Assembly: GCF_029962835.1 (NCBI RefSeq)
Contig: NC_080574.1
Location: 41,594,501 to 41,658,500 of the forward strand
DNA from: Magnolia sinica
Lineage: Eukaryota; Streptophyta; Magnoliopsida; Magnoliales; Magnoliaceae
Length of the DNA: 64,000 nucleotides
Direction: 5' to 3'
The translations under genes were made by a program, and so were the position numbers. The notes under the pieces are model-generated. The model ran no database searches. It worked only from the letters and a program-made list of their open reading frames with translations, and was not told the origin of the DNA. Within the stretch, counting starts at the first letter, position 1. Every line of letters begins with the position of its first letter. This document shows, one piece after another, positions 44,061 to 56,290 of the stretch.

Positions 44061-47000
44061 TTGCTGTCGGCACTGTTGGTTACTACTATATGGGATCTCG
44101 ATCTTTTGCAACACTACTCGTATGTACACATGTCCCAACTCACACCGTTGATGGACTATACACTGCACCCTAGTGCACCTAGAAAACTCACCAAAATGAT
44201 TTGTTCTGGATGATCTTGAGACCTCTATCATGTGGACCGCGTTGTCGTTGCAGTCGCAATGGTAAAAACCGCGATCAATCCGACGCTTCGTTAGTGAGAT
44301 ATGACACATTATGTATCCAGTAACACAAGCAACCTTTATTAGGCTAGGCCCATTGGACTTAAGCCCATGTGGGCCTAAAGCCCACTTTTAGAACATGGAA
44401 ATTACCAACAAATAGGACAATTGCTACATGACAAAATAAGAAGCTAGCAAATATAAGACAAGCATTATATACAAAATTGAATTCTCTCCCAAAACCTATC
44501 ATTAGCTCTCTCCATATGCCTTAGAAACTAATCATGACTCATGTCCACCTCATCCTATACATGCATCTAATGCATATATTAATTTGTACTACATCACTTC
44601 AAACAACCAATTGCAACACTCTACTTCATCATCCACCATGCATCACCTACAACCCATAACTTTTATCCATCCATTAGCCAATGCATGTCTAGATTTCTTT
44701 CACCTTGGCCAATGTATGCTTAGCACAATCCACCTCATCTATCCACTACCCATGCCATGCACCACCTTCCACCTCACTTTTAGCACCAATAAGATCCCAT
44801 AAACTTGCCACATCATCTTGCCACCTCAACCCCCAATTCTCTATATAAGAGTAGGAGCTCTCTTGCACTTATTCTTTTCCTATACTTAGAAAATTTCTGA
44901 GATTTTAAGAGAGTGTGAGAGAGAGTGGAGCCAAGGTGTGGCCCACCATCAATCTCAAAGGGAGTGAACCACACATCATCATCCAACCATCCATCCATTG
45001 AGGTGAGTCTACACTCCTCCTTCCATCTTCCTTATCCTCCTCTTTCTTTCTCTTTTATTTTCTTGATATGTGTGCACCTCACTGATGTGGAGTTCTTGTG
45101 TGCATGTATTTATATCTATGGCGGTCAGCAAAGTAGCTCATGTCAGTATGGTCCACTATGATGAGCATCATATCCACACCCTTCATATGTAATCTTGCTT
45201 TTTTGTTTCTGGACAATAAGTTCTAAAAATCTTATAAAATCAATCATGCTAAGATCAGAGTTGAAACTTGGAAACAATATGAACCACAATATGATCTAAC
45301 TCTGGACCAAATTTCGTATCCATCCAACGGTCCAATCATCTGTAACATCAAGTTTACTTGGCTGCTGTCTAACAGCACATGCAGGATTCCAATTTACCTA
45401 AAATGGACCCATTTTTAACTCTTTTTAATGAATGAATTAAAAATATATGTTCCATTGGATTCGTAGAAAATCGAACTAGCTTTCCACCGGTTGGCCTTAT
45501 ATGATAGATGTATTTTGGGAGCTTGTTATGACCATTCTTGTTTGGGCCATATCCGTAATTTCAATGGTCATATGTATTTGATATTTGCTCTTAGCTTACT
45601 TGAGATAGTTAATAATCATATGTATGGTCTCTATGGTTAGATTCTTTCATGATAAGATTTAGAAAATTTTGGATCGATAGATACTTCTATAAGGACAAAT
45701 CTTGAATTTCTATGTATGGTCCAGATGGATCCAAGGCTCTGTATGGTTGGAAACCTATATATAGCCTAAACAATGTATTACTAAGTTGGGCCCTAAGTTG
45801 TAACAGACCCCATTTCTGAAAACTGTCAGATTATTTGTGTTTTGTACCAACTTTGGGCCTCTGTAGTGGACCACATGTTGGAGGTTTGAGTAGGCCACCA
45901 CTTGGAACCTCTAACCTACACTAATGAATAGATAAATAATATTTTAATTGGGCCAAATCAAACCTTACATGATCAGGGAGTGGATCTCAAAATGTGGCCA
46001 GGTATGGTTGTGCAGAAAATTAAAGTACTTATGGTTGGCCCCATACTAAATATTACGTGCGCACAACTAGTTGATCCCAACTTATAGTTTTTGAAGTACA
46101 TATATAGTAAAACAAAGGGCACCTGATGGGACACTGAAAGGTGGTCCCCTATGATCATGAGACGTACTTAAGATTGGGCCAAAACTAATTTTGCACTATA
46201 TTCCCTGCACAGTTTCTCCAAGTACCCATGTTTAAGCCATCACTGTAAATTGTACTCACCCAACCAATGAGGCCTGTCTTATAATTTGTAAAGCCTATAC
46301 ATAGAGCTACTAGGTGGTTATTTTCTTTCACCATATGTAGGCCCTCTAAAATGACCCAAAACCAACACTGTACCAAAAATCTGTTTCATGTAAATTTATG
46401 TAGGGCCACGTCGGTGGGGTCCACCACCATCCTAAAGCATTTAATGCAGCATCTAAACTCTTAAAAATAACTCTCAGATATTGTTAGGCTTAAAAACCTT
46501 ATGTGGGCTATCTAGTATGGGTTGTCTTGTATGGGCCTTACCTTTCATGTAATGAAGTCTACTTGGCATGTTTTGTAAATGGGTATTGTATAACTTGTAA
46601 AATATTTAGTAGACAGATCTTGCTGTCCAAATGTTCTATTAAGACATAAGTGGCCTTGGGCCCATCTAAATGATGCAACTCTAAGGCCCAAGCAAGCCCA
46701 ACACTAGGAGAAATCGTTGGAGAATGAGAAACCTACAAAGGTAACCTTCCTTGAGCCTGTTGGGCAGGCCCATTGCCTACTGGGCAGCGTGTCTTGTATA
46801 CTACCTCTAGTCAAGTAGACCACGCTTAGAGAGACCTATTTTATAATGCATAAACTAAATAATTGGGCTTTTTCTTGGTTTGCTATGTATGTGGCTAGTA
46901 GGCCCAATATGATATATGACATGAAAGATGTTAGCATGTTATCCTTTGTGTTTAAGATTGTGCATTGTTTCTAGTTGGTGGAATGTGTGGAGCCCACTTA

Positions 47001-47367
47001 GTTGTGGAATTAGATCCACACCATTGAAAGCATTGTGGTTGAACATTTATGCTCTTGTGTTGGCCTATTGGTTTACCAAGTGGGACTCACACTTGACCTA
47101 TACGACCCCATGCCTTACATGTAGTTCAAGTCCAGTGTGGAAGTCACACTAGGTAAGACGCACCTAGTGATGGGTGAGATGATGATACATGTATGGTAAC
47201 ATGATAATGATGATTGTGAGTTGTTGGTTAAAATGATAGATATGATTTAATGGATAGTGAATTATAGCATATGCATTGATGATGGATGAGTAATTATTTA
47301 TAACACTTACATTGTTTATGTTAATTATGAAGTGAAAATGATCCTCATGGTAATGATGATGATATTA

Positions 47368-47370
<3 letters not shown>

Positions 47371-47446
<76 letters not shown>
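47371..47446. repeat. (TA)n microsatellite, ~76 bp
   Basis: Long pure TA run inside copy B, which produces meaningless Tyr-Ile open frames. It is followed at 47485-47580 by repeats of gtgatgtatatgaggccca (about 21-36 bp spacing). Confidence 0.95.
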
Positions 47447-47449
<3 letters not shown>

Positions 47450-48587
47450 TGATGAAAAAACATGTTAGTTGACCACCATCCAAAGTGGTGTATATGAGGC
47501 CCAAAGTGATGTATATGAGGCCCATGAGTGAGGCCCAATGTGATGTATATGAGGCCCAAGGTGATGGATATGAGGCACAATTGTGATGTGTGATTCCACC
47601 ATGATGTATGTAAAGATGTTTATGATATCCATTCGTCTTCCTAATTGGTATTAAAATGAGTCATACCTTAGGAGCAATGATGGTTAAATGTCCACATTGT
47701 AACCCTCCCTAAGGCCCATTGTTAGGCCCATTCTTATCTCCTCTTAATGGGCTAACCCAAATTATTGAGCCCTCATAATTATTAAGCACATTCTTGATAT
47801 GAGTAGGCCGTCTAGGCCCATCCTTGATATGAGGAGAGTACATCATCACCATGATTCATGCCCATACGCATCATCTGCATACTTGATATGAGATGTGGTT
47901 GACCATTGCATATGCCATTGGGTAGGTTGTTTATGGGACTCCCTGATAGGTGGAGTTGTCCCACATGAGCGCACGGTATACATAGGATTGATGCATGATT
48001 AGACTGAGTGACTCATGCATCTTGCATTATGTTATTATGATTACTGTATGCCTTAGCGACATTAGGGTTGTAGCCTCCACAGATACAGTGTGGATGGTAG
48101 GATTGGACACCGAAAATTCTTGTTAAGCATGGGGGCGCGAAGGATGTCCTAGGGTGAAAGTTTTCAAACCCTTATGGTTCCATGGAGGATGTTCCAATGC
48201 CTAGACCGAGTGGATGTATAGCGCATGAGGGATGAATACCAGGAGGTCACATCTCTCACTGTGTCGTGGTTGGTTGGAAGGGGGTGTGGCCTTACCCACC
48301 TGAGGGGAGGGGGCATTTTCTAAGCTGAGTATGACCAGCTCATAAATAGGTCCGCTATCTACATGTCATATAGATATTACCTAACTATTGGCCAGGCGGA
48401 TAGTGAGGTCTCTTTCGCTTGCATGGTTGTGCGTCCAGTGTAAGACAGCAATGTGGTGTATAGTGTATTACACCTAGGTGATTATCCAGAGAGAACTATA
48501 CTGATATATGATGCTCCAGAGATGAGCTGAATTGATATGTGGATTGGTATATTTGAGTTACATCTTGTATATGACATTGGCTATGTA

Positions 48588-48835
48588 AGCCTTGCATCGC
48601 ATCGTATGGCCTTGGTGTGGCCGATAACATTCATGCCTTGCATCGTAAAGCCTTGGTACGGCAGATAGCATTCATACCTTGCATCGCATAGCCTTGGTAC
48701 GATAGATAGCATTCATGTCTTGCATCGCATAGCCTTGGTACGAAAGATAGCATTCATGCCTTGCATCACATAGCCTTGGTACAGTAAATAGCATCATGCC
48801 TTGCATCGCATAGCCTTGGTATGGCTGACAGCATT
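48588..48835. repeat. 41-bp tandem repeat, about 6 units
   Basis: Units built on ccttgcatcgcatagccttg, then a variable gtacg.tagatagcattcat. Successive starts near 48677 and 48718 are 41 bp apart. It is located inside LTR-like copy B; I did not see the array in copy A. Confidence 0.85.
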
Positions 48836-49910
48836 GTACTAGTCCCCAGTGATGATCCCAAAGATGTTCGGTACTGGTATTATGACACCCCATCACTGTT
48901 GTATACGTGGGCGGGCAAATGTGAGCAGACGCTAATGTGGGCGGGGCCTAAGGGCCTGAGCGAGCTATCAGTGGTTAGCAGGCTACTATGCAGGGGTTGC
49001 ATACTCAGCATTTGACTCATTTATTCATTCATCCACTATCCACTCGGGCTGGTGGTGCGCAATCAAGTTATTATGTGTACCTTCACAATGGCCAGGATTT
49101 CAGTTGGGGCGCGTAACCAACCTGAGATCAGGAGTTTACCACATTGAGTCTAACATTCTAAATTTAGGTATGGGACAGGTTTGGATAGAAGTCCCTTGTG
49201 ATGAACCCCACAGCTTGCAATACCATGTACTATCATCCCGACTACACACTCCAGCTTGTTAGTTCTTTTGAATTGCATATTCCATTGCATCCTCAGCATA
49301 TGACATTTGGCTTACTATGACTACACACTCCAGCTCTGCCATTTCCCTTTCATCGTATGCCATATAGTAGAAAATGGAATTTGATTATCTTGTTCATGAT
49401 GATTGGCTATTTTAATGATTCATGGTCGCTTGTTGAGTGACATGTTTATTAATGATGTCATGTTCATAATAAACTGTGTAGTTATACGACATGCTTAATT
49501 GATAGCCTGCTCACATATGATAACATGCTCGGTTGATAACATGCTTATGGTTGTTTTGGATGTCTTTATGGGAGCGCCCTAATAAGACATGTTTTACTCC
49601 CAGCACATAGTAGACTCACGAGCTGTGGTTTGCTCATATGTATGACTTACACTTTTTCAGGATGCATGTAAGAGCTGTTGGAGTTTGTTATTGTTTCCTT
49701 CATTACTGTTGAGCTGGTGCACCATATCATGTGTGACATGTCGAACAGGTTCGTCTCTTCGATATGCATTGATACCATGTACAAAATGTGTAATCGTCTA
49801 AACAGATTAACCGTTAAAAAAATCACATTGAAAATCCTCCTTGTAGGATCCTAGGATCGGAATTTGGCATATAGGTGTCGGGAGCCAAGAATGGGATGCT
49901 ACAGAGGCTG

Positions 49911-50062
49911 TAAGTGCCGAATTCAACAATCAGGAATTTTGTGAGCCCGGTTTCCAAGTTTGGAGCGTGACATACTAGGCTGGCTCTTACACCATACAGA
50001 GGAACCTTGAATCCTTCGAGGGTCACAGATAGTCCAATGGCTCTTTCTTCATTAGTAATACT
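49911..50062 (-). pseudogene. unidentified exon-like open segment
   Basis: The minus strand reads SITNEERAIGLSVTLEGF, KVPLYGVRASLVCHAP and NLETGLTKFLIVEFGT without a stop, ending exactly where LTR-like copy B begins. The composition looks protein-like, and a short A/T-rich intron-like stretch precedes it. I cannot name the family with confidence. It may be an exon that copy B interrupted, or a further captured fragment. Confidence 0.35.
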
Positions 50063-50339
50063 TCTTCAACTACAAAAAAAAAAATGCAGATCACATCAGG
50101 CAACATTTCAAAACATCAGTCAATACCAAAAATTTCAATCAAATGTATATCAAATTGAATTGCAATAGACTAAAAAACCAACTTGAAGTTTTCTTCCTTA
50201 CCATTCACGCTAAAGATTTGGGCTCTAAACTGAAATTACACTACCTACTAGTTAAGTTCAAAGAAGCATAACTACAAAACGAGGGATACTTCCTCATTAT
50301 TTAAAATGGGAAAAGTCATTAAAATTTTCACTCTCTATT

Positions 50340-50720
50340 CCAATTGAATTGAATTAATCGAGAATTTGCGACGGACTAAATCCGTCGTAAAGACAAATAA
50401 ACGATGGTTTTCGTCTGTTGCTTGGTTCGTGTCTGTTTACTAGGTCATTTTTTTTAAGGCGGATAAAATCCATTGTTAATCTGCGACAGATAAGGTCTGT
50501 TGCAGATTGCCGACAGATAAGATCCGTCGCAAAATTAAAAAATTTGTCACTAAAATTTGAAAAAGCCCACCCAAATTATTCGTCATTAAAAATATTGGCG
50601 ATGGATAAGGTACGTCACTAATATGAGGAGAGCGACGAACCTCAAATCCTTCGTTGATTTTCAACTTGTTCTAAAATTAGCGACGGATCTGGTTTATTGC
50701 TAAAATATCTGTGAATAAAA
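50340..50720. mobile_element. DNA-transposon subterminal repeats (GCGACGGAT family)
   Basis: Many copies of gcgacggat / atccgtcgc-like motifs in both orientations occur over about 380 bp, the same architecture as the CACTA subterminal arrays elsewhere in the window. No terminus could be fixed. Confidence 0.5.
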
Positions 50721-51681
50721 AAAAATATTGTCAGATTATTATTATTGTTTATTTATTTATTTGAATCTTACACCTAATAGTCATTCAAAAAATAATTCAC
50801 ACGATTGTTTAATAAGAATCCTATTCACAAAATTGCTGACAACTCAATTCAATAAAGAGGAAATGGCGTGAGGCTTACCCAAACAACAATTCCCATAGTT
50901 TCAAGTTGGACGTGAAACACAGAATTGCAAAGAGAGTTTGATTGTCGCTATGTCTCACCTTCATCAGATATCTTAAAACCTCAATTTTAATTGTAGAAAC
51001 CACAATTAACCACAGCAATTTCACTCCCCTGAAACATTCATGTTCACCCAACACCGATACAATAAATTGAACATGAGACCAAATTCAACAAGAGAAATAA
51101 ACATTCATGTTCACCCAACATCGATACAATAAACATTCATGTTCACCCATTTGGTCCAGAAGGATTTGACACATTTATGCCATGTATATCTTGGATGAGC
51201 TACAAAACACTGCCTGGTAGCAATTGCACTAGATGTTCTCATTTTGGGCAATGGCCCATCATCAGAGAGTCTAGATTGATGATAAGTTCCAGTTAACACT
51301 TCAAGCTATCCTTTTTCCAAAATGGTTCATTTTGCTTGGATTCTTTGAATCCCACTTAAATCTTTTGTTTTGACCATCAAAATAAGCCTAAATCTACAAT
51401 GACTTTCTAAGCTTCCTCTATGGTTGAAATGAAAAAAGAAGAAAATTGAGAGAAATTTTGGAAAAGAAAAATCAAATTTGGGCCTTTATGGCTGTATCGG
51501 CCTATAACAACACAAATATGCTCGTACAACCAATATAGCCTGATATAGCCCAGTTTTTCACTGGGACCTATATGAAATGGAAACAACTGTGTTAATCCAT
51601 GTTGTTCACTATAGATATTTCAATCCATGTTGTTCACTAATTAAATCCTGAAATGGAAACAACAGTGTTAATGGAACTTAC
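50721..51681. other. non-coding, no gene recognised
   Basis: AT-rich. cattcatgttcacccaac occurs at about 51035, 51102 and 51130, a small local repeat. The minus-strand frame at 51111-51299 does not match the next phosphofructokinase exon. Confidence 0.4.
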
Positions 51682-51837
51682 ATGAAAAGGTATATATGTC
51701 TGCCATTAACAAATCCCACAGTGGAGCCTGTGTATCCAGCCATAGCACCATGAACAGCACTTTGAGTAAGGAGTGTGCAACATATGTTATCTGATCTGAT
51801 GCATTGCTTGGAATAGCCCGGATCATATATGTCGGAC
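51682..51837 (-). pseudogene. ATP-dependent 6-phosphofructokinase exon fragment
   Basis: A 156-base minus-strand segment between an acceptor (tttcatag) and a donor (CAT|GTAAG). It reads [20 protein letters not shown], then [20 protein letters not shown] and [11 protein letters not shown]. This matches the plant phosphofructokinase signature [47 protein letters not shown]. The enzyme phosphorylates fructose 6-phosphate in glycolysis. The catalytic N-terminal exons and the next exon are not nearby, so it is a single captured exon. The ASD stretch is altered (RSDN) but the rest is well kept. Confidence 0.88.
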
Positions 51838-52102
51838 CTATGAAACATCACATAATTAAATAAGCTCACTTGTCATAATTTTTGTTAAATATCCTAGGAG
51901 AAAGAAACTAATTTTTTTTGCCACAGACCTATATATTTGAGATTTATCACCATCTTCTATCTTCTTGAGAAATAATCCTACATATTACAAACAAAAGGCC
52001 ATCATGATGTATTGATCATTTATTTTTTTTCCACATCAGTTTAGAATATGAGCCAAAAAATGAAATAGATCCAATCTATAAATAATAAATAAATAAATAA
52101 AC

Positions 52103-52122
52103 AGAGAGAGAGAGAGAGAGAG
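52103..52122. repeat. (GA)n microsatellite
   Basis: Short GA run just beyond the donor side of the phosphoglycerate-mutase-like exon. Confidence 0.85.
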
Positions 52123-52160
52123 AAAAGAAAGAAAAAGAGGACATTAAAAAAAACACAAAC

Positions 52161-52241
52161 TAGTTGCAGAGTTTTGCAACGATGTAATGGAAAGAGACTT
52201 GGACCTTCAGTGCTATCCATGCCCGCAATTCGATCAAGCAT
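52161..52241 (-). pseudogene. phosphoglycerate-mutase-like protein, 5' exon fragment
   Basis: The minus strand reads MLDRIAGMDSTEGPSLFPLH and RCKTLQL, then GTTTGTG as a donor. This resembles the N-terminus of the plant phosphoglycerate-mutase-like (histidine phosphatase superfamily) proteins, whose first exon ends PLHRCKTLHL just before the catalytic RHAQG motif. So the catalytic RHG is missing and the exon is alone. It lies about 320 bp from the phosphofructokinase exon, same strand. The short length limits certainty. Confidence 0.68.
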
Positions 52242-52876
52242 AAAAAATTAATTGTAAGATAAACTTGTACAAAAAACAATAACATATTAATAAGCATATA
52301 GTACATCCAAATCCAGTTTCCATAGAAATGGGCAACCAAATCATAAGAGGGCTTTAATTGAAAGAGAAGATATGAGCAGTATATAGGAGTTTTCAACTGC
52401 AAAGGCTGATACACAAAAAATATTTTGGACTTCTCCATGCTGTTGCCGCTAAAAAGAGCACTATTCTTCAATAAGGGAGTTTCATCAAAATATAGACATA
52501 GAGCAAATAGAATCATTATCATAAATTCATGTTAATGAATCTCGTAAGTTCGGCAAAACTTCCATTACCATATGCGGTTGACACTTAAGACCAAATTAAT
52601 AACAATAAAGATCTATAATAATCATGCTTTCTTTTTTCTTTTTCTTTTTCTTTTTTTTTTTTTTTTTGGGGGAATAGAGATGATTCCCATAAATATTGCC
52701 ATATCACTAGATATTACACATTTCGAGATAAATTGAGAAAATACTTGATTCTTGAGATATAATTTCTTTTCTAGTTCAAATGGCTATCAGGCACCTTTTT
52801 TTCGAAAAATAAAAAGTAAAATAATAATCACATATCTAACAAAAAAAAATAATCCATACATGCATGTAGACAATAG

Positions 52877-53137
52877 TCAAACTTCAACAAGGCGTAGGTT
52901 ATAGAATATTTCAACTTTCATTGGTTGATAGGAACCTAGCTTATTTGTGATTACTTTCCTAAATGTTTCTTTGTTGGCCCCCAATTGAAAGATGTACGAT
53001 TTTTCCCATCTGGGAGATTTTTGGTGCATGGAGTATTCATACTTCATACTGAGGTCTATAATATAAACGATTTGGATCATTGAGAAATACGCCCCACTTG
53101 TACAAAACTGAAAACCTGAGCGGTACCAAACAATCAT
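52877..53137 (-). other. unidentified open segment
   Basis: Open over 86 codons on the minus strand: YEYSMHQKSPRWEKSYIFQL, then GANKETFRKVITNKLGSY. The middle looks protein-like, and the upstream part (FQFCTSGAYFSMIQIVYI) could be intron. Not recognised. It precedes the CACTA left end at 53252. Confidence 0.25.
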
Positions 53138-53251
53138 TAGTCTGTAACTGTAAAATACCTCTACTCAAAATACTCTCTACTAATTCAAATCATGGCAAAG
53201 TAGATCCAAGGTAATAGAGAAGCAAACTAAAATCATATATTCACCTAATGA

Positions 53252-54656
53252 CACTACGTGAAAATTGGAAAAAAAATGACGGATTTAGAGACGGTTCTAG
53301 ACCGTCTCTAAAATTGCTTGGTTTAAAGACGCTTTAGAGACGGCCGTAAACTCTCTAAATTTTTAGACGGCCCTTGACCGTCCTTATTATTGTCTTAAAA
53401 TTTTGAACGTTGACAAATCATTTAAGACGGTCAAAAACCGTCGTTAACTGCAGATAAAAGACGGCCATTGACCGTCGGGAATAAGAGACGGTCCCTGACC
53501 GTCTTATATGGCAGAATTTGAGACGGTCAAAGACGGTCCCTATTAGAGACAGCCATTGACCGTCTCTTACTAGTACTTTAAGACTATCAAGGGCCGTCTC
53601 AATTAGAGACGGTCGTTGGCCGTCTTTCCCTGTAAGTTTAAAGAGAGACTGTAGTAGGGACGGTCCTTAGCAGTCTCTATTTGAGACTGTCAATGACCGT
53701 CTCTATTAGAGACGGTCCTTAGCCGTCTTGTTATGATTATTTGAGACTGTCAAGGACCGTCTGCATTAGAGACGGTCCTAAACCGTCTCTAATGCTCAAG
53801 TCAAACAATAAGAATATAAGAAATTATGAATTTCCAAAAAAAAAAAAAAAAGTTAAAAAACTTAGAAAAATGACTAACAATGTTTAAGAAAAAAATTTAG
53901 ATTTTGAAAAAAAATGTAATTTTATAAAAATCTAGATTTTGAAATAAAAATTAAAAACTTTTAATAATGTTGATAATTTTGAAAAAAAAAATTCAATAAG
54001 AAAATGATATTTTGAAAAAAAAAATTAAACAAAATTGTAAAAAAATTTGTCAAATTGCAAAAAAATATATATTTTAAAAAATAAAATTAGATTTTGTATT
54101 TTGAAAAGAAAAATTAAAAAGTTGTATAACAAAAGTGATATTTAAAAAATGATATTTTGAAGAAGAAAATTTAAAAAATTAAGCAAAATTGTAAAAAAAT
54201 TGTCAAATTGCAAAAAAATATATATTTTAAAAAATAAAACTAGATTTTGTATTTTGAAAAGAAAAATTAAAAAGTTGTATAACAAAAGTGACATTTAAAA
54301 AATGATATTTTGAAAAAGAAAATTTTAAAAATTAAACAAAATTGTGAAAAAATTGACAAATTGTAAAAAAATATATTTTTTAAAAAAGAAAACTAGATTT
54401 TGTATTTTGAAAAGAAAAATTAAAAAGTTATTTAACAAAAATGATATTTAAAAAATGATATTTTGAAAAAGAAAATTTAAAAAATTAAACAAAATTGTGA
54501 AAAAATTTACAAATTGTAAAAAAATATATATTTTGAAAAAGAAAACTAGATTTTGTATTTTGACAAGAAAAATTAAAAAGTTATATAACAAAAGTGATAT
54601 TTTGAAAAAGAAAATTTAAAAAATTAAACAAAATTGTGAAAAAATTGACAAATTGT

Positions 54657-54710
<54 letters not shown>

Positions 54711-55070
54711 AAAACTAGATTTTGTATTTTGAAAAGAAAAATTAAAAAGTTATATAACAAGATTTCAATAAAAAAATGATATTTTGAAAAAGAAAATTTT
54801 AAAAATGAAATGAAATTGTGAAAAAATTGTCAAATTGTAAAAAAAAATATATTTTTTAAAAAAGAAAAAAGAAAACTAGATTTTGTATTTTGACAACAAA
54901 AATTAAAAAGTTATATAACAAAAGTGAGATTAAAAAATGATATTTTGAAAAAAAAAAAAAAGAAATTAAACAAAATTGTGAAAAAATTGAAAAAATGTAA
55001 AAAAATATATTTTTTAAAAAAGAAAACTAGATTTTGTATTTTGACAAGAAAAATCGAAAAAAAAAAAAAG
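53252..55070 (+). mobile_element. CACTA-type left end with GACGGTC repeats and AT-rich arm
   Basis: cactacgtgaaaattgg at 53252 begins an element arm closely related to that at 8169: the same gacggatttagagacggttc opening, the same gacggtc/gaccgtc subterminal array to about 53800, and the same gattttgaaaaaaa block. Its distal part is a tandem AT-rich repeat. No transposase or right end is seen. Confidence 0.72.
54060..55060. repeat. ~150-bp AT-rich tandem repeat, about 7 units
   Basis: The marker agattttgtattttga occurs near 54089, 54241, 54392, 54547, 54716, 54878 and 55028, at 147-169 bp spacing. One unit is expanded by a (TA)n run at 54659-54708. All units are non-coding A/T tracts. Confidence 0.8.
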
Positions 55071-56290
55071 GATCTATACCAAATTGAATGGATGTGGCCT
55101 ACAATACACAATGTGGGATAAAAAACATGTAAACGTGAAAAGAAAAAAGAAAAAGAAAAAAAAGAAGAAGAGTGTTAACTCAATGTTAAAAAAAATATAT
55201 ACACGTTTAAGAAAGAGGAGTGCAAATCCAAGTTCCTCAATACCTTGGTAAAAAAGAAAATGGTCTAAATTCAACGGTAATATCAGATGGTTGAGATTAT
55301 CCAATCATTATGATATTAAAATAAGTGTTCTACCCAACAGAATAGACGTGCCCTTCAACCCAAGTGCAGACCAAAGAAGATTGAAGCATATAGATGTTTA
55401 AAAAGAATAATACAAGTCAATGTTCCTCAAGATAGTAAAAAAGAAAATGGTCCAAATTAATCCAACGGCAATTTCAGACAGTTAAGATCATCCAATCAGT
55501 GTGACCTTTGGAGAGGGTACAGGTATGCCAGGGGTTGCCAACATTAAGAATTGGTACCAAATGCATACATTAGTATAGGCCATTCTCATGTTATCATTTT
55601 TCGGCTATTAACTCATCTCCAAAGCAATGAGATGTAAACTTGCACAGCTTAGATATAGTTTAAACTGCTTATTAATTAAAAAGGAACTGGAATATAGTTA
55701 ATTAAGCCAAATGAAATCTCAAAAAAAGAAAAAAAAAAAAAAGACGACCAACATCCATCCAATCGTACCAAGTCCACCAATCAAGTGGTAGAGATTGTTT
55801 CATGAAAGACATTCACAGCTCTCCACCCATCCACAGTCGGCCCCCACATATTAGCTCCAAGGACTCCAAAATAGTAAAACATAACACATAAGTCTCACTA
55901 GAAACCCTAGAACTTACAGAAACACAAGACATTGACACAGACAGAATTTTTTCTAAATGGAATCAAATTAATATCAGAGGTTAGTTTCCAAACACCACTA
56001 GTAGAATCGAACAATCTTTAATAAGAAAACAAAATCAAACCCTACAACCCCTGGAATTCAACATACAGCCTCATCGAAACAACAAAATTCAAAGGTGAAA
56101 AAATCATTATAAGAGCGATTTCATGACCCACCTGAGATTATTGAGTTCTTATGATTTGAAATCACATCCTAAATATATGATGGAAAAATATATGGACGAT
56201 GTCGATATACATAAAATATATCAAGGTAGGCCATACACGGTTAGAGTAACACCTATGAAGGAGTTATCTAAATAGTGAAATGGTGCTATA
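55071..56290. other. non-coding, nothing recognised
   Basis: AT-rich. A similar sentence-length block (tcaa..cctcaa.a..aaaaagaaaatgg) occurs near 55230 and 55410, probably an old duplication. No gene. Confidence 0.4.

Larger units (their letters stand above)
44074..49925 (+). mobile_element. LTR-like non-coding element, copy B
   Basis: Homologous to copy A (24059-28752) in opposite orientation. Near its 5' end cttgagacct..tcatgtggaccgc and cgtcgttgc correspond to the reverse complement of 28540-28590. 48060-48450 corresponds to 24690-25080. The 3' end tgaaaatcctccttgtagga at 49829 corresponds to 24124-24143. It is about 1.1 kb longer, partly from internal tandem repeats and a 76-bp AT run. 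No gag or pol is present. Boundaries are approximate: a clear target duplication was not found. It interrupts the region between LINE copy 3 and an exon-like segment at 49.9 kb. Confidence 0.6.

Noticed and set aside
43953..44213. Plus-strand open frame of 86 codons
   Set aside because: It is the antisense of the LINE copy 3 linker and the edge of LTR-like copy B.
47325..47580. Open frames with long Tyr-Ile runs
   Set aside because: They are translations of a (TA)n microsatellite and have no coding meaning.
51111..51299. Possible next phosphofructokinase exon
   Set aside because: The translation does not resemble the PFK C-terminal region; no frame gives the expected text.
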